Below the pieces are notes generated by a model. It had not been told where the DNA came from. It made no database searches and saw only the letters and a list, made by a program, of their open reading frames with translations. Positions 54,776 to 63,696 of a DNA stretch of 64,000 nt are shown here, one piece after another. The DNA is from Deltaproteobacteria bacterium (GTDB lineage Bacteria > Desulfobacterota > Desulfobacteria > Desulfobacterales > UBA5852), in the NCBI GenBank assembly GCA_020444045.1, contig JAHLLS010000026.1:1-64000 (forward strand). Reading direction: 5' to 3'. Made by a program: the position numbers and the translations under genes. Position 1 is the stretch's first letter, and each line of letters opens with the position of its first letter.

Positions 54776-55117
54776 ATGACCAAAAAAACATTCAAGCCGC
54801 CCGCCGACAGGTCCCCGCGGCCGAGAAGCTTCGAGGGGGAAAGTCGTGGCCGTCGTCCGAAAAACAAACAGATGCGCCGGCATGCGCGAACGCAATGCGC
54901 CGAAAATACGCATTTTGCCGCCAACCGCCGACTTTTCGAAGGGAAAATCATTAACCTGAGCGCCGGCGGAACTTACATCCAGAGCAAAGCGCAATTTTTT
55001 ATCGGGCAGGATGTCGTGGTCGCGGGGCCGTTTGCGGATGATCAGAGTGAAATGAAACGCCAGGGAAAAATCGTCCGACTCGACGCGCAAGGATTTGCCG
55101 TTCGATTTCTGTATTAA
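54776..55117 (+). CDS. PilZ domain protein
   Basis: The product is 113 residues: a basic, disordered N-terminal tail of about 30 residues and then a PilZ domain. Binding motifs are intact (RRHAR and NLSAGGTYI). It shares many positions with the PilZ protein at 31298-31609 (ENTHF, GGTYI, VAGPF.DD and GKIVR), so the two are paralogues. It is probably a c-di-GMP receptor. The ATG has a weak upstream ribosome site. Confidence 0.87.
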   Translation: MTKKTFKPPADRSPRPRSFEGESRGRRPKNKQMRRHARTQCAENTHFAANRRLFEGKIINLSAGGTYIQSKAQFFIGQDVVVAGPFADDQSEMKRQGKIVRLDAQGFAVRFLY

Positions 55118-55413
55118 AACAGCATGATGAAAAGTTCACCGGCGTCTGCTGGTGTTATCGCCCCCTAAACCACGCCTCCACCAAGAACATACCGGGTTCT
55201 ATCCGGTGTGTTGGGTTCGTGCCGGACATGCCCCCCTTCCATTGGACGCATATCGTGTTTATCGTTGCACCTTTATAATCGATTTGTGTAAGGCCATACC
55301 GGATGCCGTTTTCGGAAACGATTCGATGTCGCAATGGGATGCCGGCATCGTAACGAAACCGCCGCCACGACATGGTATTCAGAATACCAGTTTATCGTAC
55401 AAAAGGAGTTGAA

Positions 55414-56586
55414 ATGAATGTCGTTTATTTATCCCCTCATTTTCCCCACCACTATCACCAGTTTTGCCGCCAGTTGAAAGAGGCCGGTGCCAACGTGCTG
55501 GGCATCGGGGACGCGCCGGAGCATCAGCTGGCGGCCGAGGTGCGCGAATCCCTCACCGAATACTACCATGTTGCCGACATGCACGATGACGATGCCCTGG
55601 TGCGGGCGTGCGGTTATTTTACCCATCGCTACGGCAAACTGGACCGTCTGGAGTCGCTCAATGAATACTGGTTGAGCACCGAAGCCCGCCTGCGGGACGA
55701 CTTCAATATTTGCGGCATTCGCGGACACCAGATCGATACGATCCGGAAGAAGTCAAAGATGAAGGCGGCCTTTCGGGCGGCGGGTGTTCCGGTGGCACGC
55801 GGGGCAGTGGTGCGCAATGTCGAGGATGCCCAACGTATGATCGCCGAAACCGGCTATCCAGTGGTCGCCAAGCCGGATGCCGGTGTGGGAGCGCTGGACA
55901 CCTACCGGCTGGACAATGAAAACGATCTCACCCACTTTTTCGCAAACAAGACGGATGTCGACTATATCATGGAAGAATTCGTCGCCGGGACCATCTATTC
56001 CTTTGACGGCCTGGCCGATGGGAATGGCGAACTGGTGTTTTTCACTTCGCACCGTTTCAGCCAGGGGATCATGGAGACGGTCAACGAGGGGCGCCATATC
56101 TATTACACCTCCCTGCGTGAGATTCCGCCAACCCTTGAGAAACTGGGGCGCAAGTGCGTAGAGGCCTTCGAGGTCCGCGAGCGTTTTTTCCATATCGAGT
56201 TTTTCCGCACTGCGGACGATCGCTACGTCGGGCTGGAAATCAATATGCGCCCGCCGGGGGGCTTCACCACCGACATGTTCAACTATGCTTCTGACATCGA
56301 TATTTACCGGATCTGGGCCCAGTTGCTGGTCAACGGAAAGAAGGAACTGGATTTCAGCCGCAAATATCACTGCTGCTACGCCAGCCGTAAAAACGGTTTT
56401 CCCTATCGGTATACCCATGACGATATTCTGACCCGTTACGGTAACCAGATCGTCCAGGTGGTGCATGTGCCCGGAGTTTTCGCCAGCGCCTTGGGGGATA
56501 TCGGCTATATCTACCGTTCCCCCGACCTCGACGCGATCGAAGGCATTGCCCGGTCCATTCATGCGCACGTCGACGGGGAGGGCTGA
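55414..56586 (+). CDS. ATP-grasp domain ligase-like protein
   Basis: The start at 55414 (AAAAGGAG upstream) gives 390 residues. An N-terminal Rossmann region (NVVYLSPHFPHHYHQFCRQL) is followed by ATP-grasp parts: KSKMKAAFRAAGVPVARG, YPVVAKPDAGVGALDTY, YIMEEFVAGTIYSFDG and the metal-binding LEINMRPPGGFTTDM. It would join a carboxylate to an amine or thiol with ATP. The stop is two bases before the esterase gene. The substrates are unknown. Confidence 0.85.
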   Translation: MNVVYLSPHFPHHYHQFCRQLKEAGANVLGIGDAPEHQLAAEVRESLTEYYHVADMHDDDALVRACGYFTHRYGKLDRLESLNEYWLSTEARLRDDFNICGIRGHQIDTIRKKSKMKAAFRAAGVPVARGAVVRNVEDAQRMIAETGYPVVAKPDAGVGALDTYRLDNENDLTHFFANKTDVDYIMEEFVAGTIYSFDGLADGNGELVFFTSHRFSQGIMETVNEGRHIYYTSLREIPPTLEKLGRKCVEAFEVRERFFHIEFFRTADDRYVGLEINMRPPGGFTTDMFNYASDIDIYRIWAQLLVNGKKELDFSRKYHCCYASRKNGFPYRYTHDDILTRYGNQIVQVVHVPGVFASALGDIGYIYRSPDLDAIEGIARSIHAHVDGEG

Positions 56587-56588
56587 TC

Positions 56589-57338
56589 ATGCACCGTGAA
56601 ACCCACACCTGGCACAGTCCCCATCTGGGACAGGACATGACGCTCACTGTATACGGGCACTGGGGGGCGCCCGTGATGGTGTTTCCCTGTTCGTGCGGGC
56701 GCTATTTCGACTACGAAGGCATGGGCATGATCGATGCCATTGCCGGGTTCATCGACAGCGGCCGGGTCAAACTCTTTTGTGTGGACAGTGTCGATGACCA
56801 GTCATGGTACGATTTTGGTAAGTCTCCGGCGGACCGCAATGCCCGTCACGAGGCCTACGACCGCTATATCGTCAATGAGGTCGTCCCGTTCGTGCGTGAG
56901 CACTGCGGCCAGCCGGACGTGCGGGTGATGGCCAACGGATGCAGCATGGGGGCTTACCATGCGGTCAATTTTTATCTCAAGCATCCGGATCTTTTCGCCG
57001 GTACGATTGCCCTGAGCGGTCTTTACCGGCTGGATCGCGCAGAGTTCGGCCTGGGCGCCGCTGACCTCCCGGCGGTCTATTTCAATTCGCCGCTATCGTA
57101 TTTGTCGGGACTTTCCGATGCCTGGTTTTTTGATCGCTACCGCGAGGGCCGCATGATCGTGTGCGTGGGGCAGGGCGCCTGGGAGGAAGAGGCCGTGGAA
57201 GACACCCGTAGTTTGGAGGCGATCTGTCGGGAGAAATCGATACCGGCCTGGTTCGACTATTGGGGGCATGACGTCAATCACGACTGGCCCTGGTGGTACC
57301 GCCAGATGAACTATTTTCTCGGCCGCCTTTACGGATAA
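56589..57338 (+). CDS. Esterase/lipase superfamily protein (COG4947-like)
   Basis: The product is 249 residues, an alpha/beta hydrolase. The nucleophile serine is in ANGCSMGAYHAVNF (GxSxG), and the catalytic histidine is likely in YWGHDVNHDWPWW. The order of segments matches the COG4947 esterases. It is tightly linked to the ATP-grasp gene (stop and start separated by two bases), suggesting a two-step pathway that makes and cleaves or transfers an acyl bond. No signal peptide is visible. Confidence 0.85.
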   Translation: MHRETHTWHSPHLGQDMTLTVYGHWGAPVMVFPCSCGRYFDYEGMGMIDAIAGFIDSGRVKLFCVDSVDDQSWYDFGKSPADRNARHEAYDRYIVNEVVPFVREHCGQPDVRVMANGCSMGAYHAVNFYLKHPDLFAGTIALSGLYRLDRAEFGLGAADLPAVYFNSPLSYLSGLSDAWFFDRYREGRMIVCVGQGAWEEEAVEDTRSLEAICREKSIPAWFDYWGHDVNHDWPWWYRQMNYFLGRLYG

Positions 57339-57482
57339 TACGGTTCCAGCAGGAGCCCGCCTGGATTTCGGGGATTGACAGCCTGGCTCAAATTCACTAC
57401 ACAAAGAAGCCATCGCCAACACACGGCGTGCGACCCGACGAGATCTGCTCGAGCTGGATTCACCGATATTGAACGGCCGACC

Positions 57483-58204
57483 ATGACAAATCGAATTATC
57501 GCCATCCTGCTGCTGAGCTTCATCGCTGTTTCCTCCGCTTTTTTTTTGTCCTTGCGCTGACCATCTGGCTGCTGACGGCACCCTTTGACCGGCGGTTGGT
57601 GTGGCTGCACATGTTCACCTCCTTCTGGGCCTGCCTCTACCTGTGGATTGTGCCCGCCTGGTCCGTAACCACGGCCGGACGTGATAAGATTCGCCGCGGC
57701 GCCACCTATATCGTGGTATCCAACCACCAGTCGCAATTGGACATCCTGGTGGCGTTTCACCTGTTTTTCCCGTTCAAGTGGGTGTCCAAAGCCGAGGTGT
57801 TCAAATTGCCCTTCATCGGGTGGAATATGGTGCTCAACCGCTATATCCGGCTCAAACGGGGGGACAAGGAAAGCAGCCGCCAGATGATGGCCGCCTGTGA
57901 GAAGGCCCTGGCCCGAGGGTCTTCGGTGTTTTTTTTCCCCGAGGGGACCCGCTCCAGGACCGGCCGCTTGAAACCCTTCAAACCGGGGGCTTTCATTCTG
58001 GCCCACAAGATGAAGCTGCCGATCCTGGCCGTCGCCATCAACGGCACCCGAAAAGCCCTGCCTAAACACAGCCTCAATTTCCATGGCCGCCATGCCTTCC
58101 GGGTCGAAGTCCTGGAAGAAATTCCTTACGAGCAGTTTGCCCACCTGAGCGTGGAAGATACGGCCGAGACGGTTCGCCAGCGTATCGCCGCCCAGATTGA
58201 CTAA
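57483..58204 (+). pseudogene. plsC: PlsC-type lysophospholipid acyltransferase, frameshift at a nine-T run
   Basis: The N-terminal frame starts at the ATG 57483 (MTNRIIAILLLSFIAVSSAFF) and stops at 57560. The rest reads from the next frame as FVLALTIWLLTAPFDRRLVW and continues to 58204. Joined, they give a normal acyltransferase of about 240 residues with VVSNHQSQLDILVA (NHxxxxD), WVSKAEVFKLPFIGW and FFFPEGTRSRTG. The break lies in TTTTTTTTT (57539-57547), where one more T restores the frame. Transcriptional slippage, phase variation or a sequencing error could each account for it. It acylates lysophosphatidate in phospholipid synthesis. Confidence 0.82.
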
Positions 58205-58386
58205 TGGCGGTTTTCCCGGGACAGGAAACCCGTTTGCAAAGATAGGGCCGTAAGGCCAAGGCCCGCGGGTTTGTCAAATACCGCTGTCGGTCTTATCGTT
58301 AAAATTGCCTAACCGAACGCGGCGTTCGCTTCCCTTGACGTGTCGCCGTTTTTCCCACTATATCCCTTCATGAAAGGAACAACCCC

Positions 58387-58686
58387 ATGGTGCAGATCAA
58401 TACCCAGCCGGGGCAGGAGGTCCACGAGACGATCAAGCTGACCATCGACGACCCCGACTTGGATTTCGACACGGCCCGCAAGAAGGCCAAAGCCAAAGCG
58501 CTCGACATCAACCGCAACGCCATGCAACTGGCCTGGTACAACGGCCAAACCGATCAGGGCTTTCCCAACTACGACTGCGGCCCGGGCGACCGCCCGCCCT
58601 GGCAGGTGTTTGCCGATTCCCGAGGGGCCAACCTGACCATTGACATCAACGACGGCACTTTCCTGTTTCTCTATCTGACGATGTAA
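58387..58686 (+). CDS. Small conserved-type hypothetical protein (possibly DUF5619-like)
   Basis: The product is 99 residues, with DPDLDFDTARKKAKAKALDINRNAMQLAWYN and a C-terminal beta part (NLTIDINDGTFLFLYL). The helix-strand order fits the small DUF5619-type family, but this assignment is tentative. GAAAGGA lies upstream of the ATG. It sits alone before the sigma-54 activator gene. Confidence 0.6.
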   Translation: MVQINTQPGQEVHETIKLTIDDPDLDFDTARKKAKAKALDINRNAMQLAWYNGQTDQGFPNYDCGPGDRPPWQVFADSRGANLTIDINDGTFLFLYLTM

Positions 58687-58704
58687 AATCGGCGTCCATT
58701 GGTG

Positions 58705-58720
58705 TATTTTGGGCAAAATA
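58705..58720. promoter_or_regulatory. Palindrome TATTTTG-GG-CAAAATA upstream of the sigma-54 activator
   Basis: Perfect seven-base arms flank GG, 46 bases before the activator start. A related TTTGGGCA motif recurs at 60788-60796, close after the gene. It could be an autoregulatory site. Confidence 0.45.
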
Positions 58721-58766
58721 TGCTCTTTCATGACCATCATCCAAGAAAAACGTAAGGATATCTCCG

Positions 58767-60764
58767 ATGGATCGTCAGCGATCCGCTAAAACCCAAAGTT
58801 GCATCATCCTCAACCACAAGAATGAAATCGACATCAGCGACCGCCTGCGGTTCGAGCAAATGATTTCGGACCTTTCGGCGCGATTCATCAATCTGCCGCC
58901 CGAGCGCCTTGACAGCGAAATCGAGGCCGCTCTGAAGATGGTGCTGGAGTTTTTCCAGGTAGACCGCTGCGGATTGCTTCACACGTTGCCGGGCCGGGAC
59001 GCATGGCAGATCACCCATGTGGCCTACACGAAACATGCCGCGCCGGTCCCCAAAAATACCGAGCTGCCGCGATCCATCAACCCCTGGGCCTATGACAGAC
59101 TGACGGAAAAAGGCGAGGTCGTCTCGTATGCCAGGGTGGACGACATGCCGGATGAGGCGCATATCGACAAACAAACCTGGAAAGAGTGGGGGATCCGCTC
59201 CAACCTCACGATACCGGTCCTCAGGAGTAGATCCGCTGTTCACCTTATTTCCATTAATGCGATGCGGAAGGAACGGATCTGGCCGGAGGTGTTCTTTCCC
59301 CGGCTGAAGCTGCTGGGAGAGGTTTTTGTCAATGCTTTGGAACGCCGGAAAACCGAGCAGGCCCTGCGTGACAGCGAGGAGCGCCTGAACTTGGCGGCCG
59401 CTTCGGCCGATGCGGGGGTTTGGGTCATTTTTACTGATACGGGCAGCCTATGGGCCACCGGTAAACTGCGTGAAATCCTTCATTTCTCACCGGACGAGGA
59501 TTTGAGTTTCGAGCGGTTCTTGGAAACAGTTCACCCCGACGATCGCGAAAGCGCCAGGGAAACCCTCGCGTATAGTCTCAAGACGCGCGAGCTTGTCGTG
59601 TTGGAATACCGCATTGTACTGCCGGACGGAAGCGTGCGCTGGGCCGTATCCCGGGGACGATCTTATCCCGGCACTTCCGAGAGGGCGGAGCGCGTGATGG
59701 GGGTCACCATCGACATCACCCCACGCAAGGAGATGGAAGCTCAACTCAAAGAGCAACTGAAGGAAATCCAGCAGTTGAAGCAGCAATTGGAGCAGGAAAA
59801 CATTTATCTGCGTGACGAGATCCTGCTTCAGCACGGCCATGAAGGTATCATCGCCCGCAGCAGGGCCATGAAGCACATTCTCACCCAGGTCGAGCAGGTG
59901 GCGGTTACCGACGCGACCGTTCTCCTTTTAGGCGAAACCGGCACCGGCAAGGAACTTCTGGCCCGCACGATCCACAATCTCAGCAACCGGAAGGAAAAAG
60001 CGCTCATCGCCATCAACTGCGCGGCCCTGCCGCCCACGCTGATCGAAAGCGAGCTATTCGGCCGCGAGAAAGGCGCTTACACCGGCGCCCTGACCCGCAT
60101 GCCGGGCCGCTTCGAGGTGGCCGACCGCTCCACGCTTTTCCTCGATGAAGTCGCCGAGCTGCCCCTTGACCTGCAGGCCAAACTCCTCCGGGTGCTGGAA
60201 GAAGGATGTTTCGAGCGGTTGGGTTCGACCAAAACCCAAAAGGTCGACGTCCGCGTCCTTGCCGCCACCAATCGGGATCTGGCACAAGAGGTGGCCGCCG
60301 GACGGTTTCGCAGTGATCTCTATTACCGACTGAATGTTTTTCCCATTGTCATCTCACCGTTAAGGGAGCGCCCCGAGGACATCCCCCCGCTGGTTTGGAT
60401 GTTCGTCAAACAGAACGAAAAAAAGCTGGGCAAACGGATCGACAACATCCCCCGCCGACACATGGAAGCCTTGCAGAACTATGCATGGCCTGGCAATGCC
60501 AGGGAGCTGCGCAACATCGTCGAGCACGCCATGATTACGAGCTGCGGCGGAAGGCTTGATGTCCGTGCGCCGATTCGGAAATCTGAAAATGCTGCCATCA
60601 CGGATACGTTAGAGGATGTGGAGCGTCAACACATCCTGAGCGTACTGGAGAGAACCGGCTGGCGTGTCACGGGCAAGAACGGGGCCGCCGAAATCCTGGG
60701 GTTGAAGCGCACTACCCTGCAAGCCAAAATGAGGAAATTAGACATCAAGCGTCCGACCGCATAA
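58767..60764 (+). CDS. Sigma-54-dependent transcriptional activator (GAF-PAS-AAA+-Fis)
   Basis: The product is 665 residues. Domains: GAF (about 30-195), PAS (about 205-325, with LPDGSVRWAVSRG), a Q-rich coiled-coil linker (about 330-350), and the AAA+ domain (about 365-600) with Walker A GETGTGKELLAR, GAYTGA in place of GAFTGA in the sigma-54 contact loop, Walker B TLFLDEVAELP and the arginine finger region. A C-terminal Fis-type helix-turn-helix ends at KRTTLQAKMRKL. It recalls FhlA-like sensors of small signals. Its targets are not identifiable here. Confidence 0.93.
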   Translation: MDRQRSAKTQSCIILNHKNEIDISDRLRFEQMISDLSARFINLPPERLDSEIEAALKMVLEFFQVDRCGLLHTLPGRDAWQITHVAYTKHAAPVPKNTELPRSINPWAYDRLTEKGEVVSYARVDDMPDEAHIDKQTWKEWGIRSNLTIPVLRSRSAVHLISINAMRKERIWPEVFFPRLKLLGEVFVNALERRKTEQALRDSEERLNLAAASADAGVWVIFTDTGSLWATGKLREILHFSPDEDLSFERFLETVHPDDRESARETLAYSLKTRELVVLEYRIVLPDGSVRWAVSRGRSYPGTSERAERVMGVTIDITPRKEMEAQLKEQLKEIQQLKQQLEQENIYLRDEILLQHGHEGIIARSRAMKHILTQVEQVAVTDATVLLLGETGTGKELLARTIHNLSNRKEKALIAINCAALPPTLIESELFGREKGAYTGALTRMPGRFEVADRSTLFLDEVAELPLDLQAKLLRVLEEGCFERLGSTKTQKVDVRVLAATNRDLAQEVAAGRFRSDLYYRLNVFPIVISPLRERPEDIPPLVWMFVKQNEKKLGKRIDNIPRRHMEALQNYAWPGNARELRNIVEHAMITSCGGRLDVRAPIRKSENAAITDTLEDVERQHILSVLERTGWRVTGKNGAAEILGLKRTTLQAKMRKLDIKRPTA

Positions 60765-60784
60765 TGCCCATATATGGGCATTAT
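60761..60784. promoter_or_regulatory. 24-base perfect palindrome overlapping the activator stop codon
   Basis: The 12 bases of each half (ATAATGCCCATA and its complement) form a perfect palindrome that includes the TAA stop. A third motif, TTTGGGCA, follows at 60788-60796. It may be a binding site for the activator or a weak terminator; there is no T-tract. Confidence 0.45.
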
Positions 60785-60970
60785 GATACTATTTGGGCAC
60801 ACCACCGTTTCGCCTTCTCATCCAAAACCTTCTGTCTTTTCAATAATTCTTAATCATATTTGACAGTCACAACGTTTTTACAGGCTTTTCCGGTTTAGGA
60901 ACGGTTTTCGCAGTATGAGTTCCAGAATCTGTACCGCGCTAGCGGTCAGCAAAGCCCGGAGATGTTGCTT

Positions 60971-61390
60971 ATGCCCAAACCAAGATCGGTTCACCCGGCA
61001 ACCGAGGAGCAACCAGACGTGGAAATCCGGATTCATGCGACCATCCGGATGATCTTGCCGGCCAGACGGCGCAAAGAGGCACGCGACATCCTGGCGTCGA
61101 TGATCGAGCGGATCAACCTCGAAGAGGGCTGTATCAGTTGTCGCCTGTACCAGGACATTCTGGATGAACGCGCGCTCATGCTCGAGGAAGTGTGGGCCGG
61201 TGAAACCAGTTTGCACAAGCATCTGCGCTCCGCCGACTTTCGTAACGTGCTCCTGGTGGTGGAGATGGCAAGCGAACCGCCCGAAATTCGATTCGATCGG
61301 ATTTCTTCCTCGACGGGCATCAGCACCATTATAGAGGTGCGCGGCGAACCGGACGGCTTTCGCAGCGTTAGCGGCCCGCCGCCGCTTTAG
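60971..61390 (+). CDS. Antibiotic biosynthesis monooxygenase (ABM/YgiN-like) domain protein
   Basis: The ATG at 60971 has GGAG nine bases upstream, giving 139 residues; ATG at 60962 is also in frame. The ABM fold is visible: IRIHATIRMILPARRRKEARDILASMIER, then GCISCRLYQDI and ALMLEEVWAGETSLHKHLRSADF. Such small proteins oxidise quinols or act as dimeric haem/oxygen enzymes. It follows the sigma-54 activator gene by about 200 bases and may be one of its targets, though no clear -24/-12 site was found. Confidence 0.8.
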   Translation: MPKPRSVHPATEEQPDVEIRIHATIRMILPARRRKEARDILASMIERINLEEGCISCRLYQDILDERALMLEEVWAGETSLHKHLRSADFRNVLLVVEMASEPPEIRFDRISSSTGISTIIEVRGEPDGFRSVSGPPPL

Positions 61391-61563
61391 TCGGAAAGCG
61401 TTTTTCGATGAAACCGGCAACCCAGAATCGCAAGGCCCGCCTTGGTGTTAGGGACAGCACATAGGACCCGCCTTCAAAACGATACGGGTTCGTTTGGTAT
61501 GGAGACAATAAACCGTTCTACATTTCGAGCGGGCTGGATCGCTCGACCAAAGGAGGACAAACC

Positions 61564-62316
61564 ATGAAACGTTTCAGTGCTTTAGGCGTCGTCGCCGGTA
61601 TCGTGCTTGCCATGATGGTCGGCTGTGCACCAACCCAGGTGCAACAGGAGAATATGAATTTGAAATCGTTTCCGAAGCCGGATCTGATCCTGGTCTATGA
61701 CTTTGCCGTGTCCCCGGAAGAAGTCCAGCTGGACGAGGGCTTGAGTGCGGAACTCCAGCAAAAATACGATCAACACAAGGGGCAGTCCCGCACCGCCCAG
61801 GAAATCAAGATCGGCCACAAGGTCGCGGACGCCGTGGCCGAAGAGCTGGTGAAAAATATTCGCGCCCAGGGTCTGTGGGCCCAGCGGGGCTTCGCACCGC
61901 CGCACGGCAACCGTAAAATCGTCCTGATCAAGGGCCAGTTTCTGACTATCGACGAAGGCAACCGGACTGAGCGTGTGGCCATTGGATTTGGCGCCGGCCG
62001 GACCGACGTGCAGGCCAATGTGCAGTTGTACGACGTGACGCACGAAGGGCTGAAGCAGATGGACGCCCTGCAGGGCGATGCCAAGAGCGGCTACAAGCCC
62101 GGTATGGCGGCAATGATGGGGGTGGGTGCCCTGGCCGGTCATTTGCTGACCTCGACTCTGGTGAGCGGTGCGGTGGCCGGCGGCACGGAAATGACGGTGG
62201 CCACGGTGCAGGCCGACGGCAAACGCCTGGCTGACAAGATCGCCAAAGACCTTGGAGAATACTTCGTCAATCAGGGCTGGATCCCGCCGGAAGCATTGAA
62301 TAAATCTCTTTTCTAA
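61564..62316 (+). CDS. DUF4410 domain lipoprotein
   Basis: The product is 250 residues. The lipobox MMVGC puts the lipid-bearing cysteine at residue 21. The DUF4410 region (DLILVYDFAVSPEEVQLD, AVAEELVKNIRAQGL, VLIKGQFLTIDEGNRTERV, VGFGAG-like IGFGAGRTDVQANVQLY) is intact, followed by a glycine-rich membrane-like segment. It is an outer-envelope lipoprotein of unknown function. It leads a co-directional block of exported proteins with a sulfatase. GGAGG lies just before the ATG. Confidence 0.88.
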   Translation: MKRFSALGVVAGIVLAMMVGCAPTQVQQENMNLKSFPKPDLILVYDFAVSPEEVQLDEGLSAELQQKYDQHKGQSRTAQEIKIGHKVADAVAEELVKNIRAQGLWAQRGFAPPHGNRKIVLIKGQFLTIDEGNRTERVAIGFGAGRTDVQANVQLYDVTHEGLKQMDALQGDAKSGYKPGMAAMMGVGALAGHLLTSTLVSGAVAGGTEMTVATVQADGKRLADKIAKDLGEYFVNQGWIPPEALNKSLF

Positions 62317-62362
62317 AAGCCCGATCTAACACAGATGTAACTTCAGGAGAGGGAATCAAGAG

Positions 62363-63124
62363 ATGTGTAAATCGACATTCAAGAAGGCAACCGCGGCGTT
62401 TGTGCTCGGGGTGTTCACGCTGGCGGCGTCCCTCTGCACGGAGGTCCGGGCCCAGGAAACGTCGGTGGATCCGGCCGCCACCCAGATCCTGAAACGGATG
62501 ACCGACTACCTCGGCAGCCTGCAGGAGTTCAGCGTACACACCCAGAACACGGTCGAGGACCTGCTCGAATCGGGGCAGAGGATTGATTCCGACGTCGCGG
62601 CGCACGTCATCGTCAAACGGCCGAACAAGCTGCTCAGCGAGCGCAGCGACGACCTGGCTAAACAGTTTTTTTACTACGACGGCCGGACCCTGACGCTTTA
62701 CGACCAGCTGAAAAATACTTACGCCACGGCGCCGGCATCCGAGACACTCGGGGGAATGCTCGACTACGCCCGCCAGTCACTGGGGCTCGTCGTCCCGGCC
62801 GCCGACTTTATCTACCCCAATGCCTATGAGCTGCTGACCCAGGACCTGACCTCTGCGACGGTGGTCGGCAAGGCGGTCATCGACGGGGTCATGTGCGATC
62901 ACCTGACCTTCAGGCGCCCGGGTGTAGACTTTCAGATCTGGATCGAGGCCGCAGCCCAGCCGCGGCCTCGTAAATTGGTCGTGACCGACACGGGAACCCC
63001 CGCGCTGCTGAGTGTCACGACGCTGATCGACGATTTCAATGCAGCTCCGGGGGTACCCGATACCCGGTTCGCCTTCGTGCCGCCCATTGGAGCTAAGGCG
63101 ATCCCTTTCATGCTCATCGAATAA
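62363..63124 (+). CDS. DUF2092 domain exported protein
   Basis: The product is 253 residues with a signal peptide (FVLGVFTLAASLCTEVRAQE). The mature part has the DUF2092 pattern: ILKRMTDYLGSLQEFSVHTQNTVEDLLESGQ, RPNKLLSERSDDLAKQFFYYDG, DLTSATVVGKAVIDGVMCDHLTF and RKLVVTDT. It resembles LolA/LolB-type lipoprotein or lipid carriers in general layout. It commonly lies by sulfatase genes; here a sulfatase begins about 570 bases downstream. Confidence 0.85.
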   Translation: MCKSTFKKATAAFVLGVFTLAASLCTEVRAQETSVDPAATQILKRMTDYLGSLQEFSVHTQNTVEDLLESGQRIDSDVAAHVIVKRPNKLLSERSDDLAKQFFYYDGRTLTLYDQLKNTYATAPASETLGGMLDYARQSLGLVVPAADFIYPNAYELLTQDLTSATVVGKAVIDGVMCDHLTFRRPGVDFQIWIEAAAQPRPRKLVVTDTGTPALLSVTTLIDDFNAAPGVPDTRFAFVPPIGAKAIPFMLIE

Positions 63125-63163
63125 GACGCAGAACCCGTCGCTGGCGTTAACCGGAGAAGGCTC

Positions 63164-63625
63164 ATGAAAACAATAGTAAAGATTGCCGTCCTATCCCTTG
63201 CTCTTTTTGCGATGCTGATGGCCGATGTGCCGGGAATGCAGTTGGTGCCCGAAGCCCAGGCGATCCTGGGCGTCTGGCGCCGCCACGCACGCCGGTGGGC
63301 CGTTGTAGGGACTGCGGTTGCCGCAAGCACGGCAGTGGCGGCCAGCGAGACCGCCGCTGCTGAAAACATGGCGGTCGCCGCTCAGCATCCGGCCGCCTCT
63401 GAGGCGCCGGCCCCTCAACATGCGGTTGCCGCCAAGACATCCGCCGCTCCGGCGCATCTTGCAGCAGGGAAACCCTTGCCGCTGGGCACCGTTGTTGCCG
63501 CCCTGCCCGGAGGATGCACCGCCACGCCGGTCGGCGGCCAGGAATACTACTACTGCGGCGGCAATTTCTATCGGGCGGTGTTTCAGGGGAACAACCTGGT
63601 GTATGTGACGGCACAGCCGAAATAA
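63164..63625 (+). CDS. Exported Ala-rich protein of unknown function
   Basis: The product is 153 residues with a signal peptide (IAVLSLALFAMLMADVPG), a second hydrophobic run (AVVGTAVAASTAVAAS), a long alanine-rich, low-complexity part and a short C-terminal cysteine-tyrosine core (GGCTATPVGGQEYYYCGGNFYRAVF). The last core resembles small domains found beside sulfatase and DUF2092 genes. It sits in the same co-directional block. Confidence 0.72.
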   Translation: MKTIVKIAVLSLALFAMLMADVPGMQLVPEAQAILGVWRRHARRWAVVGTAVAASTAVAASETAAAENMAVAAQHPAASEAPAPQHAVAAKTSAAPAHLAAGKPLPLGTVVAALPGGCTATPVGGQEYYYCGGNFYRAVFQGNNLVYVTAQPK

Positions 63626-63696
63626 GGGCTATCGTTTGAAATTATCGGAAAGCATTAAATGCTATTGAATCAACTGGATAAAGAAAGGAGCACAAC

